Shown: positions 48,738 through 59,964, numbered from the stretch's first letter. The stretch is DNA of 64,000 bases from Liolophura sinensis (GCF_032854445.1 NC_088295.1:90008644-90072643), one strand, 5' to 3'. Notes: a model not told the origin generated them from the sequence alone. Numbers and translations are program-made.

Positions 48738-49892
48738 GTAAGATGGTTACAATGCGTTGAAGGTGTTGAAGGTATAACTACATCACCACAATAAAGATGG
48801 CAGGACTGACAAACATTTTAGGCTGAAATAGCCAGGGTGTCCAAATTACCCGAGGGTCCATATAAATCCAGTTTACCCCAAGTGTTAAATATCCCCTTGC
48901 CGTTAGCATTTCTTGCATTTCTATGTCATTCATGGCTTATATGTTCTCACATCAACCTTGACATTTCCATACCCTCTCATATATTTCCTCGTTTTTTTCG
49001 TTGTCATTCCTCGTATCTATAAACTCCAAAACCCTCTGTGTACCAATGTTTTTCCCGCACAGCCGTTTGAGACTGAAACTCTGAAATGCCTTTTCTTCAG
49101 TCATCGGATGAGCTTAGGACATAAACTCTCATAGCCCTGTAAGAACTTTTGTTTTCAACAACAAATCCCTCTGACCTAAATTCCTGTTTGTGTACCATTT
49201 CTTTAATTATTACATTCGTATATTATACGAAATCGCGCAAACGGCTGTGTTCCATTGCGTTTGCCACCACTTTCGTTTCTGACATAGATCCTTTGTATGC
49301 CATTGCCTTGAAGACATTTGTGTACCATTGCTTTAGCAATCACATGCGTTTGTGACATGGAATCTTAAAGACGTTTTTGTACCAATCCTATAAAATTCAC
49401 GTCTATCCGCGACATTTGGCCTTGAAGACATTTGTGTACCACTGCTTTAGCAATGACATGGACATACAGACGTGTGTGTACTAGTCCTTTAGCAACCAGT
49501 CAATGCATAATTACTGTATCCATCACAGCTCTTTTAACCGTCGTTTGATTTTCGTTCGTTTTTTAAATTACCGTTCTTCACACCATGAAGTCAGTTGCAA
49601 TAGAGATTTGGCCTAGCTTTAGGTTTAAATTTCTAGCGTCAAGGGGTTCGATAAATGAATGGATTTCAGTGGTAATGTAAACTCGTGATGTAATATCCAT
49701 TAGTTCCTCTCCATAGGCTCGGAGTGATAATTGATAATTACGCAATTGATAATTGCAAAATTATTAAACAAATTTGATGTAATATAGTAATATATACCGT
49801 TCCAAGTGGAGATTGTATACCTTGAGATGAATTATAACCCCGACTTTATACAGGGGGCGTGCTTATCTACAGTTCCACTCTTTATGTTTCAG
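48738..49892 (+). other. Intron 7, weak repeats
   Basis: At about 49060-49500 a loose repetition of TTTGTGTACCATTGCTTTAG and ATGACATGCGTTTGTGACAT-like phrases is visible, too diverged for a firm unit. No exon. It ends TTTATGTTTCAG. Confidence 0.45.
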
Positions 49893-49934
49893 AAACCTCA
49901 CAATGCCAAGGTTCCGACTGCCCATTAGGCTTTA
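49893..49934 (+). CDS. Gene 2 micro-exon, two-cysteine linker
   Basis: 42 bp, phase 1 at both ends (TTTCAG|AA and TTTA|GTAAGT). It encodes 14 residues, ETSQCQGSDCPLGF, between Ig4 and the FN3 domain. The clean acceptor, strong donor and matching phases on both sides support it, although such a short exon could be chance. The two cysteines may pair with each other or make a dimer contact (inference). The exon could be skipped without changing frame, since its length is a multiple of 3. Confidence 0.7.
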
Positions 49935-50270
49935 GTAAGTATATACGTAATAGGTAACTATGATACGTCTAACTTCTGATTTCATAACTTAATGTGTAGC
50001 TCTTGTAACCCTCGAATACCTGCTAATCCTCTGGAAAGAAATACATTATTATAGGTATAACTTCTGTGCTTATGATTCTTTCTCTGTAAATAATATATTC
50101 GGCACTTTTGTCACAGATTTAGTTCATACTGTCGCTAGTAACTCCCTACCGGTAGCCTTCTCAGCTACATATGTTTTTGTCTATAATAACCTGAAAATTT
50201 CTCTGTCAGATGTTGATATTATGAATTGTCACAACCAAGCCATTTTACTGCATATCAGATAATCATCTCA
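49935..50270 (+). other. Start of intron 8
   Basis: Unique DNA; nothing recognised. Confidence 0.4.
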
Positions 50271-52300
50271 TCTTGTGTAAAACCAAGCCATTCTGCTCCA
50301 TGCCAGATACTCAAGGACCAAACCATTACCCTGCATGTTACATACTCATTCTATCTTGTGAAATAACCAGCTCTATCTCCTGTCAGATTCCCTTGCTATC
50401 GTCTGTAATAACCACCTCTCCATTCTGTCAGATTCCCTTGCTATCGTCTGTAATAGCCAACTCATCCGTCTGCCAGATGCCCCTGCTGTTGTCTGTAATA
50501 ACCCGTTCACTCTTAAGTCAGATGCCCTTGCTATTGTCTGTAATAACCAGCTCTCCATTCTGTCAGATGCCCTTGCTATCGTCTGTGATAGCCCGTCCAC
50601 TCTTAAGTCAGATGCCCTTGCTATCGTCTGTAATAACCACCTCTCCATTCTGTCAGATGCCCTTGCTATCGTCTGTAATAGCCAACTCACTCTCCCATCA
50701 ACATGCCCTTGCTATCGTCTGTGATAGCCCGTCCACTCTTAAGTCAGATGCCCTTGCTGTTGTCTGTAATAACCACCTCTCCATTCTGTCAGATGCCCTT
50801 GCTATCGTCTGTAATAACCACCTCTCCATTCTGTCAGATTCCCTTGCTATCGTCTGTAATAGCCAACTCATCCGTCTGCCAGATGCCCTTGCTGTTGTCT
50901 GTAATAACCCGTTCACTCTTAAGTCAGATGCCCTTGCTATTGTCTGTAATAACCACCTCTCCATTCTGTCAGATGCCCTTGCTATCGTCTGTAATAACCA
51001 ACCACTTCTCGGCCATATGCCCTTGCTATCGTCTGTAAAACCAGCTTTCCCTTCTACTAGACTCCTTCGCTATCGTCTGTAATAAGCAGCTCTCCTTTCT
51101 GTCAGATGCCCTTGCTATCGTCTATAATAACCAACTCACTCTCCCGTCAACATGCCCTTGCTATCGTCTGTGATAACCAGCTCACTCTCTTGTTAGATGC
51201 CCATGGTATAGTGTGTAATAGCCATCTCCCTTTTCTTCCATATGCTCGTCTGCAATAACCAGTTCGCCCTTCTGTGAGATGCCCTAGCCATCGTCTAGTA
51301 ATAACCATTGCAGTCTTGATGCCCTTGCTATCGTCTGTGATAGCCAGCTCACCCTTCTGTCAAATGCCCTTGCTATCCTCTGTAATAGCCAGCTCTCCAT
51401 TCTGTCAGATGCCCTTGCTATCGTCTGTAATAGCCAGCTCACCCTTCTGTCAAATGCCCTTGCTATCCTCTGTAATAGCCAGCTCTCCATTCTGTCAGAT
51501 GCCCTTGCTATCGTCTGTAATAGCCAGCTCACCCTTCTGTCAGATGCCCTTGCTATCGTCTGTAATAGCCAGCTCACCCTTCTGTCCAATGCCCTTGCTA
51601 TCCACTGTAATAGCCAGCTCACCCTTCTGTCAAATACCCTTGCTATCCTCTGTAATAGCCAGCTCACCCTTCTGTCAGATGCCCTTGCTATCGTCTGTAA
51701 TAGCCAGCTCACCCTTCTGTCAGATGCCCTTGCTATCGTCTGTGATAGCCAGCTCTCCATTCTGTCAGATGCCCTTGCTATCGTCTGTAATAGCCAGCTC
51801 TTCATTCTGTCAGATGCCCTTGCTATCGTCTGTAATAGCCAGCTCACCCTTCTGTCAAATGCCCTTGCTATCGTCTGTAATAGCCAGCTCACCCTTCTGT
51901 CAAATGCCCTTGCTATCGTCTGTAATAGCCAGCTCTCCATTCTGTCAGATGCCCTTGCTATCGTCTGTAATAGCCAGCTCACCCTTCTGTCAGATGCCCT
52001 TGCTATCGTCTGTAATAACCAGCTCCATCTGTCGTTAGATGCCCTAGCCATCGTCTGTAATAGCCAGCTCTCCATTCTGTCAGATGCCCTTGCTATCGTC
52101 TGTAATAGCCAGCTCACCCTTCTGTCAGATGCCCTTGCTATCGTCTGTAATAACCAGCTCCATCTGTCGTTAGATGCCCTAGCCATCGTCTAGCAATAAC
52201 CATTGCAGTCTTGATGTCCTTGCTATCGTCTGTAATAGCCAGCTAACTCTTCTGTCAAATGTCCTTGCTACCGTCTGTAATAGCCAACTCAATCTTGTGG
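50270..52300. repeat. 45-bp minisatellite, about 42 units
   Basis: The unit reads AGATGCCCTTGCTATCGTCT, GTAATAGCCAGCTCACCCTT and CTGTC, 45 bp, a multiple of 3, so one frame on each strand stays open for hundreds of codons. Units at 51320-52020 are more uniform than those at 50280-51270, where CTCCATT, CACTCTTAA and CATCCGT variants alternate. Confidence 0.95.
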
Positions 52301-53065
52301 TTTGGAAATATGTAGCTCTGTCCAATGCGATCGCTTCGGTACTTTTTATCGCGTTCTCTTTTGGATCGAGCTGCTAAAACAGATTGCTTAGATTTCTTGT
52401 TGGTAAGTAGTGATAACCCGGTGCATGACTTTATGTGGGTAAGTAGGCCCACTGATCATCGCATACTTGTGGACTCTTGAAAATTACTGTTTACATGGAC
52501 GTGTTGTTGACAGTGTGAGGGCCTTACGGTTGGTAACTGCTGATCATTATAATAACCGGATGCGGTCGCTCACCTTTTCTGAGTTTCGACCTTGCAAATG
52601 CTTGGAAGAAATCTCGAAATTAGAAAAATAAAAATCTTAAAGTGCGAAGTTTTGAGTATTTACTTTGCACTTTTGAGCACCTTTTAGCGTTTTCGACGAA
52701 ATGAAAATGAGAAGTTAAGTTTTCGCGTTTCCGATTTCTATTGCCTGCTGTTAAGACTTCCGTCCAGAGCGTGTTTGTCGGTGTGCTTCCAGCCGTACTC
52801 GAGGTAAAGCGAGCGATAGGCGCGTGCGCAGTGAGAAGTATCCGGCGACACGCTGACGACACACTCGGACCCGAAGTCAGTACGGCACAGCCATTGGAAC
52901 ATTTTAAAAGAGCGAATTAGAGCGAACTTATTATTTTCGAATCAGAAAAATGTCGAAAGCTTGAAAGTGCGAAACAAAAGCCCGAAATTAGGAAGCAAAA
53001 AACCCAAAGCTACCAATTTGGCACGTACGAGTTTTCGCTTCGTACTTTCGGACTTTTTCGAGCTC
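52301..53065 (+). other. Intron 8 unique DNA, possible MITE
   Basis: Segments at about 52600-52710 and 52930-53055 share inverted TTTTCG, GTGCGAAA and CTTTCG words, so a decayed DNA element is possible. No exon is supported. Confidence 0.35.
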
Positions 53066-53069
53066 CATG

Positions 53070-53960
53070 AATACATGGACACTACATTCGTTACAACTGA
53101 TCACATATACACCACATTCGTTAGGGACTGATCACATGGACACCATATTCGGTTAGTCTGATCACATAGACACCACATTCATTTAGACTGATCAAATGGA
53201 CACCATATTCGTATAGACTGGTGACATGGAAACCACATTCGTTAGGACTGAACACATGGACACTACATTCGTTAGGGACTGATCACATGAACACCATATT
53301 CGGTTAGCCTGATAACATGGACACCACATTCATTTAGACTGATCAAATGGACACCATATTCGTTTACACTGATCACATGGATACCATATTCGTATAGACT
53401 GGTGACATGGAAACCACATTCGTTAGGACTGAACACATGGACACTACATTCGTTAGGACTGAACACATGAACACAGCATTCCTTAGCACTGAACACATGG
53501 ACACTATATTGGTGAAGAGTGATCACATGGACACCACATTCATTAGGACTGAACACATGGACACTACATTAGTTAAAGCTGATCACATGGACACCACATT
53601 CGTTAGTACTGATGACACTGACACAACATTAGACAGGGCTGATCACATAAACACCACATTCGTTAGAACTAATCACATGGACACCGTATTCGTTAGGACT
53701 GATCACATTAACACGACATTGGTTATGACTGATGACATTGACACCAAAGAGCTAGCGCTGATCACATTGACATCAAGTGAACTAGCGATGATTACATGGA
53801 CACAAAGTGATTTAGCGCTGATTACGTTGACACCACATTCGTTATGACTGTTCACACATGTCCAATGAGCTAGCGCTGATGACGTTGACACCAAATTAGC
53901 ACGTGCTGATCACGTGGACACTACATTAGCCAATTGTAATTACACAGACGTTACTCTTGC
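53070..53960. repeat. 30-bp minisatellite, about 29 units
   Basis: The unit is ACTGATCACATGGACACCAC followed by ATTCGTTAGG, 30 bp. The units from about 53740 onward are more diverged (GAGCTAGCGCTGAT variants). Confidence 0.95.
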
Positions 53961-54262
53961 AACAATTAGTAACATTGACTTTATATTCTCGGAAGGCGGG
54001 CTTACTGATTACGTTGATTTAACGGGGGTAAACTTGTGCTGTTTATATTGATATTGCGCAGATGATGCAGATATCCCTATGGATTCACATCTACTGATTA
54101 AATTGATATTAGTTCTCCAAAGACATATCGTTGCCAAGTAGCCTCCTCCTTATCAAACCTATCAGACAATGTGCCGGTAAGTACAGATGCGCCTATCACT
54201 CTAGCTTCGCTGTCAGCATCCATGCCAAAAAGTAGAAGCAACACCAGTATTCTTCCGCATGG

Positions 54263-54460
54263 TTATTTATTTAATTATTTATTTATTTGACTGGTGTTTT
54301 ACGCCGTACTCAAAAATATTTCACGACGGCGACCAGCATTATGGTGGGAGGAATACAGGCAGAGCCAAGTGAAAACCCACAACCATCTGCGGGTTGCTCA
54401 GAGACCTTCCTACGTAGGGCCGCAGAGGAAGCCACCATTGGCTTAAATTCACAGCGATAC
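54263..54460 (-). mobile_element. SINE copy, head decayed
   Basis: Plus strand shows the tail complement (TTATTTATTTGACTGG), TTTTACGCCGTACTCAAAAA, CAGCATTATGGTGGGAGGAA and CCTTCCTACGTAGGGCCGCA. The tRNA-like end is hard to follow past about 54460. Confidence 0.8.
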
Positions 54461-54735
54461 ATGTGAAATCGGATGGCGTAATGGCTCACGTTTGGTGGTA
54501 AACTGACCCCAGTCTGTTGCCTGCGCGTTCAGTCTATATGCATGTAACTCTTTCTAGAAATACTGTTAACTAGTATCAGCTCTGCAAATACTTTCAAAGT
54601 TTATGTCTTATAATGCTCCAGATATTTATCATATGCTTTAATATCTCTGTGGAATTCCAGAATTTGTCTGGGCTTCCGATTTTAGTATGCATGAGTTTAC
54701 GTATAAATGTGCGAAACTTTTGTTGTTGTGTTAAG

Positions 54736-54903
54736 CCACGACGCCCGCCCCTTTTCACCGGACTCCGGCCATTGTGAAGAATATCACACGGATCTCAGCA
54801 GTTCTGTTGATTGACATGCGCGATCCACCCACCCAGCTGACATCGACGGGGTACAGAATAAGCTGTGAAGAGTCACAAGACAAAAGGCTTGTATTTAACG
54901 AAG
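54736..54903 (+). CDS. Gene 2 exon, first half of FN3 domain
   Basis: Phase 1 at both ends (GTTAAG|CC and GAAG|GTGAGG), 168 bp. After a Thr/Pro-rich start (TTTPAPFHRTP) it encodes IVKNITRISAVLLIDMRDPP and TQLTSTGYRISCEESQDKRL. The partial A of the micro-exon plus CC gives Thr. With the next exon it forms about one FN3 domain: GYRISCEE would be strand C and the next exon's LNPGSMYSCQA strand F. FN3 is the best fit rather than Ig because of the L-x-P-G-x-x-Y signature. The acceptor tract is weak in pyrimidines. Confidence 0.75.
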
Positions 54904-54974
54904 GTGAGGCAACACGCAAACTTGACGTCAAAATAACATCCTCTGAGTCAAGCATTACAATGTGCTGAAACGCC

Positions 54975-55137
54975 ACTCTCGTGGTAGGTGTTCGGCTCTT
55001 GATTAATGGTCGTTAGTTCGATCCAGCTTCTGTTTCGGACAGGAGGCAGGTGCGCTACCTGGCCATGACAATTTTTCACCTCCACTTATAAATCGTAACG
55101 CTGTCATATAAGTGCAATTAAGTACGGCGTCAATCAC
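54975..55137 (+). mobile_element. Diverged tRNA-derived SINE just inside intron 9
   Basis: The 3' half matches the SINE core (CATATAAGTG, AAGTACGGCGTCAATCACC). The 5' half has a B box-like GTTAGTTCGATCC preceded by GTGGTAGGTGTT, an A box-like word. The tail is lost. Confidence 0.55.
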
Positions 55138-55404
55138 CAGGGTCCGGTTCAACAAAGCCATTTCTCACTTATACCAAAGTTTGAAATATAATTTTAAAGC
55201 ATATATTTTTAGAACCTTGTAATTAAAGGTTTGAGCACCTCATAAATGTTGTCTTAAGATGAACTGTGAAAATTCCAACTTCCGGTACTAAACAATCAGA
55301 GGTGTTAAAGAGGTTTGAAAAGTCTGAAATGCCAGAAAAATAGGGTTAAGTCATAAACTTTCCCTCACAGGCCGACTCTATAAGCACCATGTACATGCAT
55401 TCGG

Positions 55405-55700
55405 ATTTAACCAAATGGCGATAAACATATCTTCACATTTAACCACCCGGCGAAAAGCATGTCATCACATTTAACCACCTGGCGATATACATGCCATCAC
55501 ATTTAGCCACCTGATGATGTACATGCCATCACATTTAGCCACCTGACGATATATATGCCCACATTTGACTATCTGCCGATGTATATGCCATCACATTTAA
55601 CCACCGGACAATGTACATGCTATCACATTTAACAGTCGGGCGATATACATGCTATGACATTTAACCACCTGGCGATGTACATGTTATCACATTTAACCAG
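55405..55700. repeat. 33-bp minisatellite, about nine units
   Basis: The unit is CATTTAACCACCTGGCGATA followed by TACATGCCATCA, with GATATAC/GATGTAC variants. A SINE fragment ends the array. Confidence 0.9.
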
Positions 55701-55702
55701 AT

Positions 55703-55800
55703 TGCCTGGTTTCCTCCCACTAGGCCTATAATGCTGGTCACCCTCATATAAGTGTAATATTCTTGAGAATGACGCAAAACACCAATCAAATAAAAAAAAA
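55703..55800 (+). mobile_element. 5'-truncated SINE at the end of the 33-bp array
   Basis: CCTGGTTTCCTCCCACTAGG, ATAATGCTGGTCACCCTCAT and ATTCTTGAGAATGACGCAAA, with a poly-A-rich tail ending at 55800. Confidence 0.8.
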
Positions 55801-56029
55801 CATTGAACAATATACATGTTATGTTGTCTAACCTCCTTGTGATATACTGTCTTACATTTTACCAACCTGCCGCAGTTAATTATATCATCTCTACAAACTA
55901 CAATACAGGCTAAAGTCAAAATGATGACAGCGTGATAATAATAGTGTCAAGAAAGGACTTCACATGTTCTAAATATCTTTCATTTCGAGTTTTACGTCGC
56001 TTTATTACCACTTTCTCTGGTTGTCGTAG

Positions 56030-56185
56030 AGATCGAGAAAAAGGACGCCAGTTGGGGGAATGGCACAGCCCGCTTTACTCTGGTCGGGTTGAACCCGGGT
56101 AGTATGTACAGCTGCCAGGCCACTTCCCGAACGTTTCTGGGGCAGGGTTGGATGGAGAGATTCTCTTTCATGACTAGTAATCCAG
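56030..56185 (+). CDS. Gene 2 exon, second half of FN3 domain
   Basis: Phase 1 at both ends (GTCGTAG|AG and CCAG|GTAAAT), 156 bp. It encodes EIEKKDASWGNGTARFTLVG, then LNPGSMYSCQATSRTFLGQG and WMERFSFMTSNPG. L-x-P-G-x-x-Y-x-x-x-x-x-A is the F-strand signature of FN3, and F-x-T near the end is the G strand; NGT is a sequon. The domain sits next to the membrane anchor, as FN3 domains do in many IgSF adhesion and recognition proteins. Confidence 0.85.
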
Positions 56186-56204
56186 GTAAATTTTAACATT
56201 GATC

Positions 56205-57600
56205 ATACTTATCCTATACAGTCCGTTCTTATACTCTACATACCTGTACTGTACAGTCAGTTCTTATACTCTACATACCTTTACTATACAGTCCCTTCTT
56301 ATACTCTACATACCTGTACTATACAGTCCGTTCTTGTACTCTACATACATATACTATACAGTCCGTTCTTATACTCTACATACCTTTACTATACAGCCCC
56401 TTCTTATACTCTACATACCTGTACTATACAGTCCCTTCTTATACTCTACATACCTGTACTATACAGTCCGTTCTTGTACTCTACATACATATACTATACA
56501 GCCCCTTCTTATACTCTACATACCTGTACTATACAGCCCCTTCTTATACTCTACATACCTGTACTATACAGTCCCTTCTTATACTCTACATACCTGTACT
56601 GTGCAGTCCCTTCTTATACTCTACATACCTATATTATACAGTCAATTCTTATACTCTACATACATATACTATACAGTCCATTCTTATACTCTACATACCT
56701 GTACTATACAGTCCATTCTCATACTCTACACACGTATACAATACAGTACGTTCTTATACTCCACATACCTATACTATACAGTCCGTTCTCATACCCTACA
56801 CACCTATACTATACAGACAGTTTTTTATACTTTACACACCTAACTATACAATCCATTCTTATACTCTAGATACCTATACTCTAAGTCCGTTCTTATACTC
56901 TACATTCTTAAATTATACAATCCGTTCTTATACTCTACATACCTGCACTATACAGCCCGTTTTTATGCTCTACATACCTGTACTATACAGTCCATTCTTA
57001 TGCTCTACATACCTGTACTATACAGGCCGTTCTTACACTCTATATACCTATACTATACAGTCCATTCTTATAGTCTACATACCTGTACTATACAGGCCGT
57101 TCTTACACTCTACATACCTGTGCTATACAGTCTGTTCTTATACTCTACATACCTGTACTATACAGGCCGTTCTTACACTCTACATACCTGTGCTATACAG
57201 TCTGTTCTTATGCTCTACATACCTGTACTATACAGGCCGTTCTTACACTCTATATACCTGTGCTATACAGTCTGCTCTTATACTCTACATACCTGTACTA
57301 TACAGTCCATTCTTATGCTCTACATACCTGTACTATACAGTCCGTTCTTGTACTCTACATACCTGTACTATACAGTCAGTTCTTATACTCTACATACCTA
57401 TACTATACAGTCCATTCTTGTACTCTACATACCTGTACTATACAGGCCGTATTATACTCTACATACCAGTATTATACATTTCAATCTTATATTCTACATC
57501 ACTGTATTATAAAAACCATTCGTGTATACTACATGCCTATACTATACAGGCCGTTCTTATACTCTACATATCTGTCTTATCCAGGTCACTGCAATACTTT
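56205..57600. repeat. 35-bp satellite array in the last intron of gene 2, about 39 units
   Basis: Same unit and orientation as 1-7490 (CTACATACCTGTACTATACA followed by GTCCGTTC-type variants). It begins about 20 bp after the 5' splice site and ends about 350 bp before the last exon. Units here use GTACTATACAG and CCGTTC more often than those in the first array, so the two arrays have diverged as groups. Confidence 0.95.
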
Positions 57601-57953
57601 TTGCATACAGTTAATGTACGCGTATTTATACACGTAGTTAAATGGCTTGACTTATTATACAACGTGTTAAGTGCAAGTTGCAGATTCAGGTAAGCCACTC
57701 GTCCTGGTTGAAATCTGTGAAATCCATGTTATCTTTCGAATGCTCTCTCTGTCCAATTAACGACGTGCCTTGTGCAAATCAAATTTTTCCCTAAAGGTTT
57801 TTGCTTTTTGTGGACCTCCAGTAGCTTTACACGTGTGAAAACGTTCCGTACAATTTTTACCCGATCATCATTCTGAAATACATGGCTGGTGAGGCTATAG
57901 ATTTAAAAATGTTTTAGTCAGTAGAGTTACCAATAATTTGGCTTGTTTTGCAG
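57601..57953 (+). other. End of gene 2 last intron
   Basis: Unique DNA that can be aligned in part with 7491-7800, upstream of the gene 1 last exon (see that entry). It ends GCTTGTTTTGCAG. Confidence 0.6.
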
Positions 57954-58069
57954 ATGTGTCATCTGCTGCACGCGCACCTGTTCGCTGGCAGCACGCTGTA
58001 GGACTCTTGGTGTTTTGGACCGCTATTATCTTGCAAAAGGCATATATGGATCAAGAACCTGAGCATTAA
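57954..58069 (+). CDS. Gene 2 last exon: membrane segment and short tail
   Basis: Phase 1 start after a strong acceptor (GCTTGTTTTGCAG); TAA at 58067. It encodes 38 residues: DVSSAARAPVRWQHAV, the hydrophobic GLLVFWTAIILQ, then KAYMDQEPEH. It is the single membrane segment of a type I protein with a tail of about ten residues, too short to signal alone (inference). It is paralogous to the gene 1 last exon, which stops right after the hydrophobic segment. All exon phases from 29604 to here agree. Confidence 0.9.
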
Positions 58070-58613
58070 TAGACAAGGATGTATCTATATAATATGTATG
58101 GGTTGATAATCTGACTATGCTAGTGTTTATTATCCGTCATAATGAAGTCAGATCATACATGTTTAAAAAATTCTTTGGACCTTGTTTTACATTGTCATAG
58201 CCCTGTCCGTCGTTCTATCTTCATCCGTGTCACTGGTGCATATGAACCTATTCTCAGCACATGCATAATGTGCTTCGAAAATAATCTTTGTGAGATAATC
58301 TCTGGACCTCTTCATAGGAAATTCATGAAGTTTTGTTGCTTTGGTTGGAAAGCTGCATGGAAAATGCTGGACTGAGGAGTGCTACTGCTATTTGTTTTAC
58401 CATTCGAGCATGGTATGTCTGATTTGAGCTAACAGAAACTGCTCATTGGCGCCTTTCATGTGGCGCCCTCCATGTGGCGCATTTTCTACATTGTATACAC
58501 ACAACTCTGGTATATTTGATTTTCTGCATCAACCTACTCTTTGTGCTGACCTGAATACGAAAGAGTTTTACCATATTGTTTATGCACATATTATGTATTT
58601 ACCTGCACCCTCT

Positions 58614-58619
58614 AATAAA
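58614..58619 (+). promoter_or_regulatory. Candidate poly(A) signal of gene 2
   Basis: AATAAA about 545 bp after the stop codon, followed by a T-rich stretch and GTGTTTTCTGTGTGTTTC, a fitting downstream element. It is the first canonical signal I found after the stop. Confidence 0.5.
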
Positions 58620-58639
58620 TGTTTTTGAGACTTGAATGG

Positions 58640-59290
58640 CATCAACGTGTGTTTTCTGTGTGTTTCAGTAAAGGCTTCCTGTGAAGGGACTAATGCATAA
58701 GAGGAAAGTCACGTGTTTCTTAATATTTAAGCATTATGCTAAATAAATGGTGTGTTCAAATCCAGTTGTTGTTTGCTTGGCTGCTGCATAACGTCAGAAG
58801 GTTGCTGGGCTATGCATGTAGCTGATTGATCCCACGGAAAAGAAATACTTTAGTACACGCTATACGGACACATACATTTACCTATTTTTAGGGAATACAT
58901 GGACAAATAGGACACTGGTCAGATTTTGCCGTGGCGCGAAGGTCGTGACCACTAGTATTGATCTATGTATATACTAGACAGCGTTAAACAATCAGTTTAA
59001 ATGTTGGCTGGGGTTTGTTTATTGACACTTAGAAAGCCCACGTAAGGAGCTCACCATGCTCAAATAACTAATCCAGTCAGACGGCACAGACTACATGACC
59101 TCTTCCCATAGGAAGTCACGTGGGTTAGCACAGGGGTGCCAACACAGTCTTTGGTGGATTTGCCAGTCACCACCCGGTTCCAGTGTAACTCAATGTTTTA
59201 GGTGAGTGAATCGTCTGTGACTCAAATGACACAAATAGTGTTGAATGTAAAGACTATGTACTGTCTTACACATACATGTAGGCTTACACC
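58640..59290. other. Intergenic DNA between convergent genes 2 and 3
   Basis: Unique DNA; no gene or repeat recognised. Confidence 0.4.
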
Positions 59291-59570
59291 ATGAGTAACC
59301 ATGTAACGAATTTATGCTGCAAAGATCCATCAGTTCAGCGCAGAAGGCCGAGGTGAATCGCTTCAGCGATATAACCATTGTATTAAAAAGCCAACAGATG
59401 GCGGTAACCTACTCAGCAGACACATTTGACGTCGTCTGCAGGATTCGAAAATTTATCCCGCATCCCGTATCATTATATTCTCGAATCCTGCAGGCGACAC
59501 TGAAGCGAATCACTTCGGCCTTCTGCGCTGATGGGTCTTTGCAGGATAAATTAGTAACATGGTTACTCAG
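59291..59570. mobile_element. Large MITE with nested inverted repeats
   Basis: The outer arms (about 59291-59369 and 59499-59570) pair over about 75 bp, for example ATGAGTAACCATGTAAC against the complement of GTAACATGGTTACTCA, and CAGCGCAGAAGGCC against GGCCTTCTGCGCTG. Inside, GCAGGATTCGA and TCGAATCCTGC form a second, inner palindrome. Just to the right, 59574-59645, a further hairpin (GGGATTCGCAAATATATGG... against ...CCATATATTTGTGTATCCC) is followed by another CTGAGTAACC copy. Confidence 0.75.
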
Positions 59571-59964
59571 TGATGGGATTCGCAAATATATGGTGTCAGT
59601 AATCCTCATATATTGGATTATTGACCCCATATATTTGTGTATCCCAGCACTGAGTAACCCTGTAACTAATAATATCTGTACCCCACGTGACCGTAGTTGT
59701 CCAGTGAAAAGCTGAGTATTTTGTCTGATGCGGGAAAACAGAAACTACAGCGGATTTAGTTTTATCCCATGGCCCAAAGACGAGTTAACTTCTGAACAAA
59801 GGAAACGTTCCAGTTGTCCCAGAGGTATATCGCGCAGTAGTCGTGAAGTTACTGAAGTGAAACAACTATATATTTTTTACAGCAATAATGGATAGTCCAA
59901 AATATCACCAGCTAATCAAAACACAGATGCAAATGTTCTGTTAACAATACATTTCCAAACTACC

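Noticed and set aside
49060-49500. Tandem repeat of about 75 bp
   Set aside because: Phrases recur, but spacing and sequence are too irregular to define a unit.
50273-52186. Open frames of 254-300 codons on both strands
   Set aside because: Product of a 45-bp repeat whose length is a multiple of 3 and whose consensus lacks stops; both strands are open at once.
52585-53055. MITE with GTGCGAAA-type inverted words
   Set aside because: Arms are too diverged to define borders by eye.
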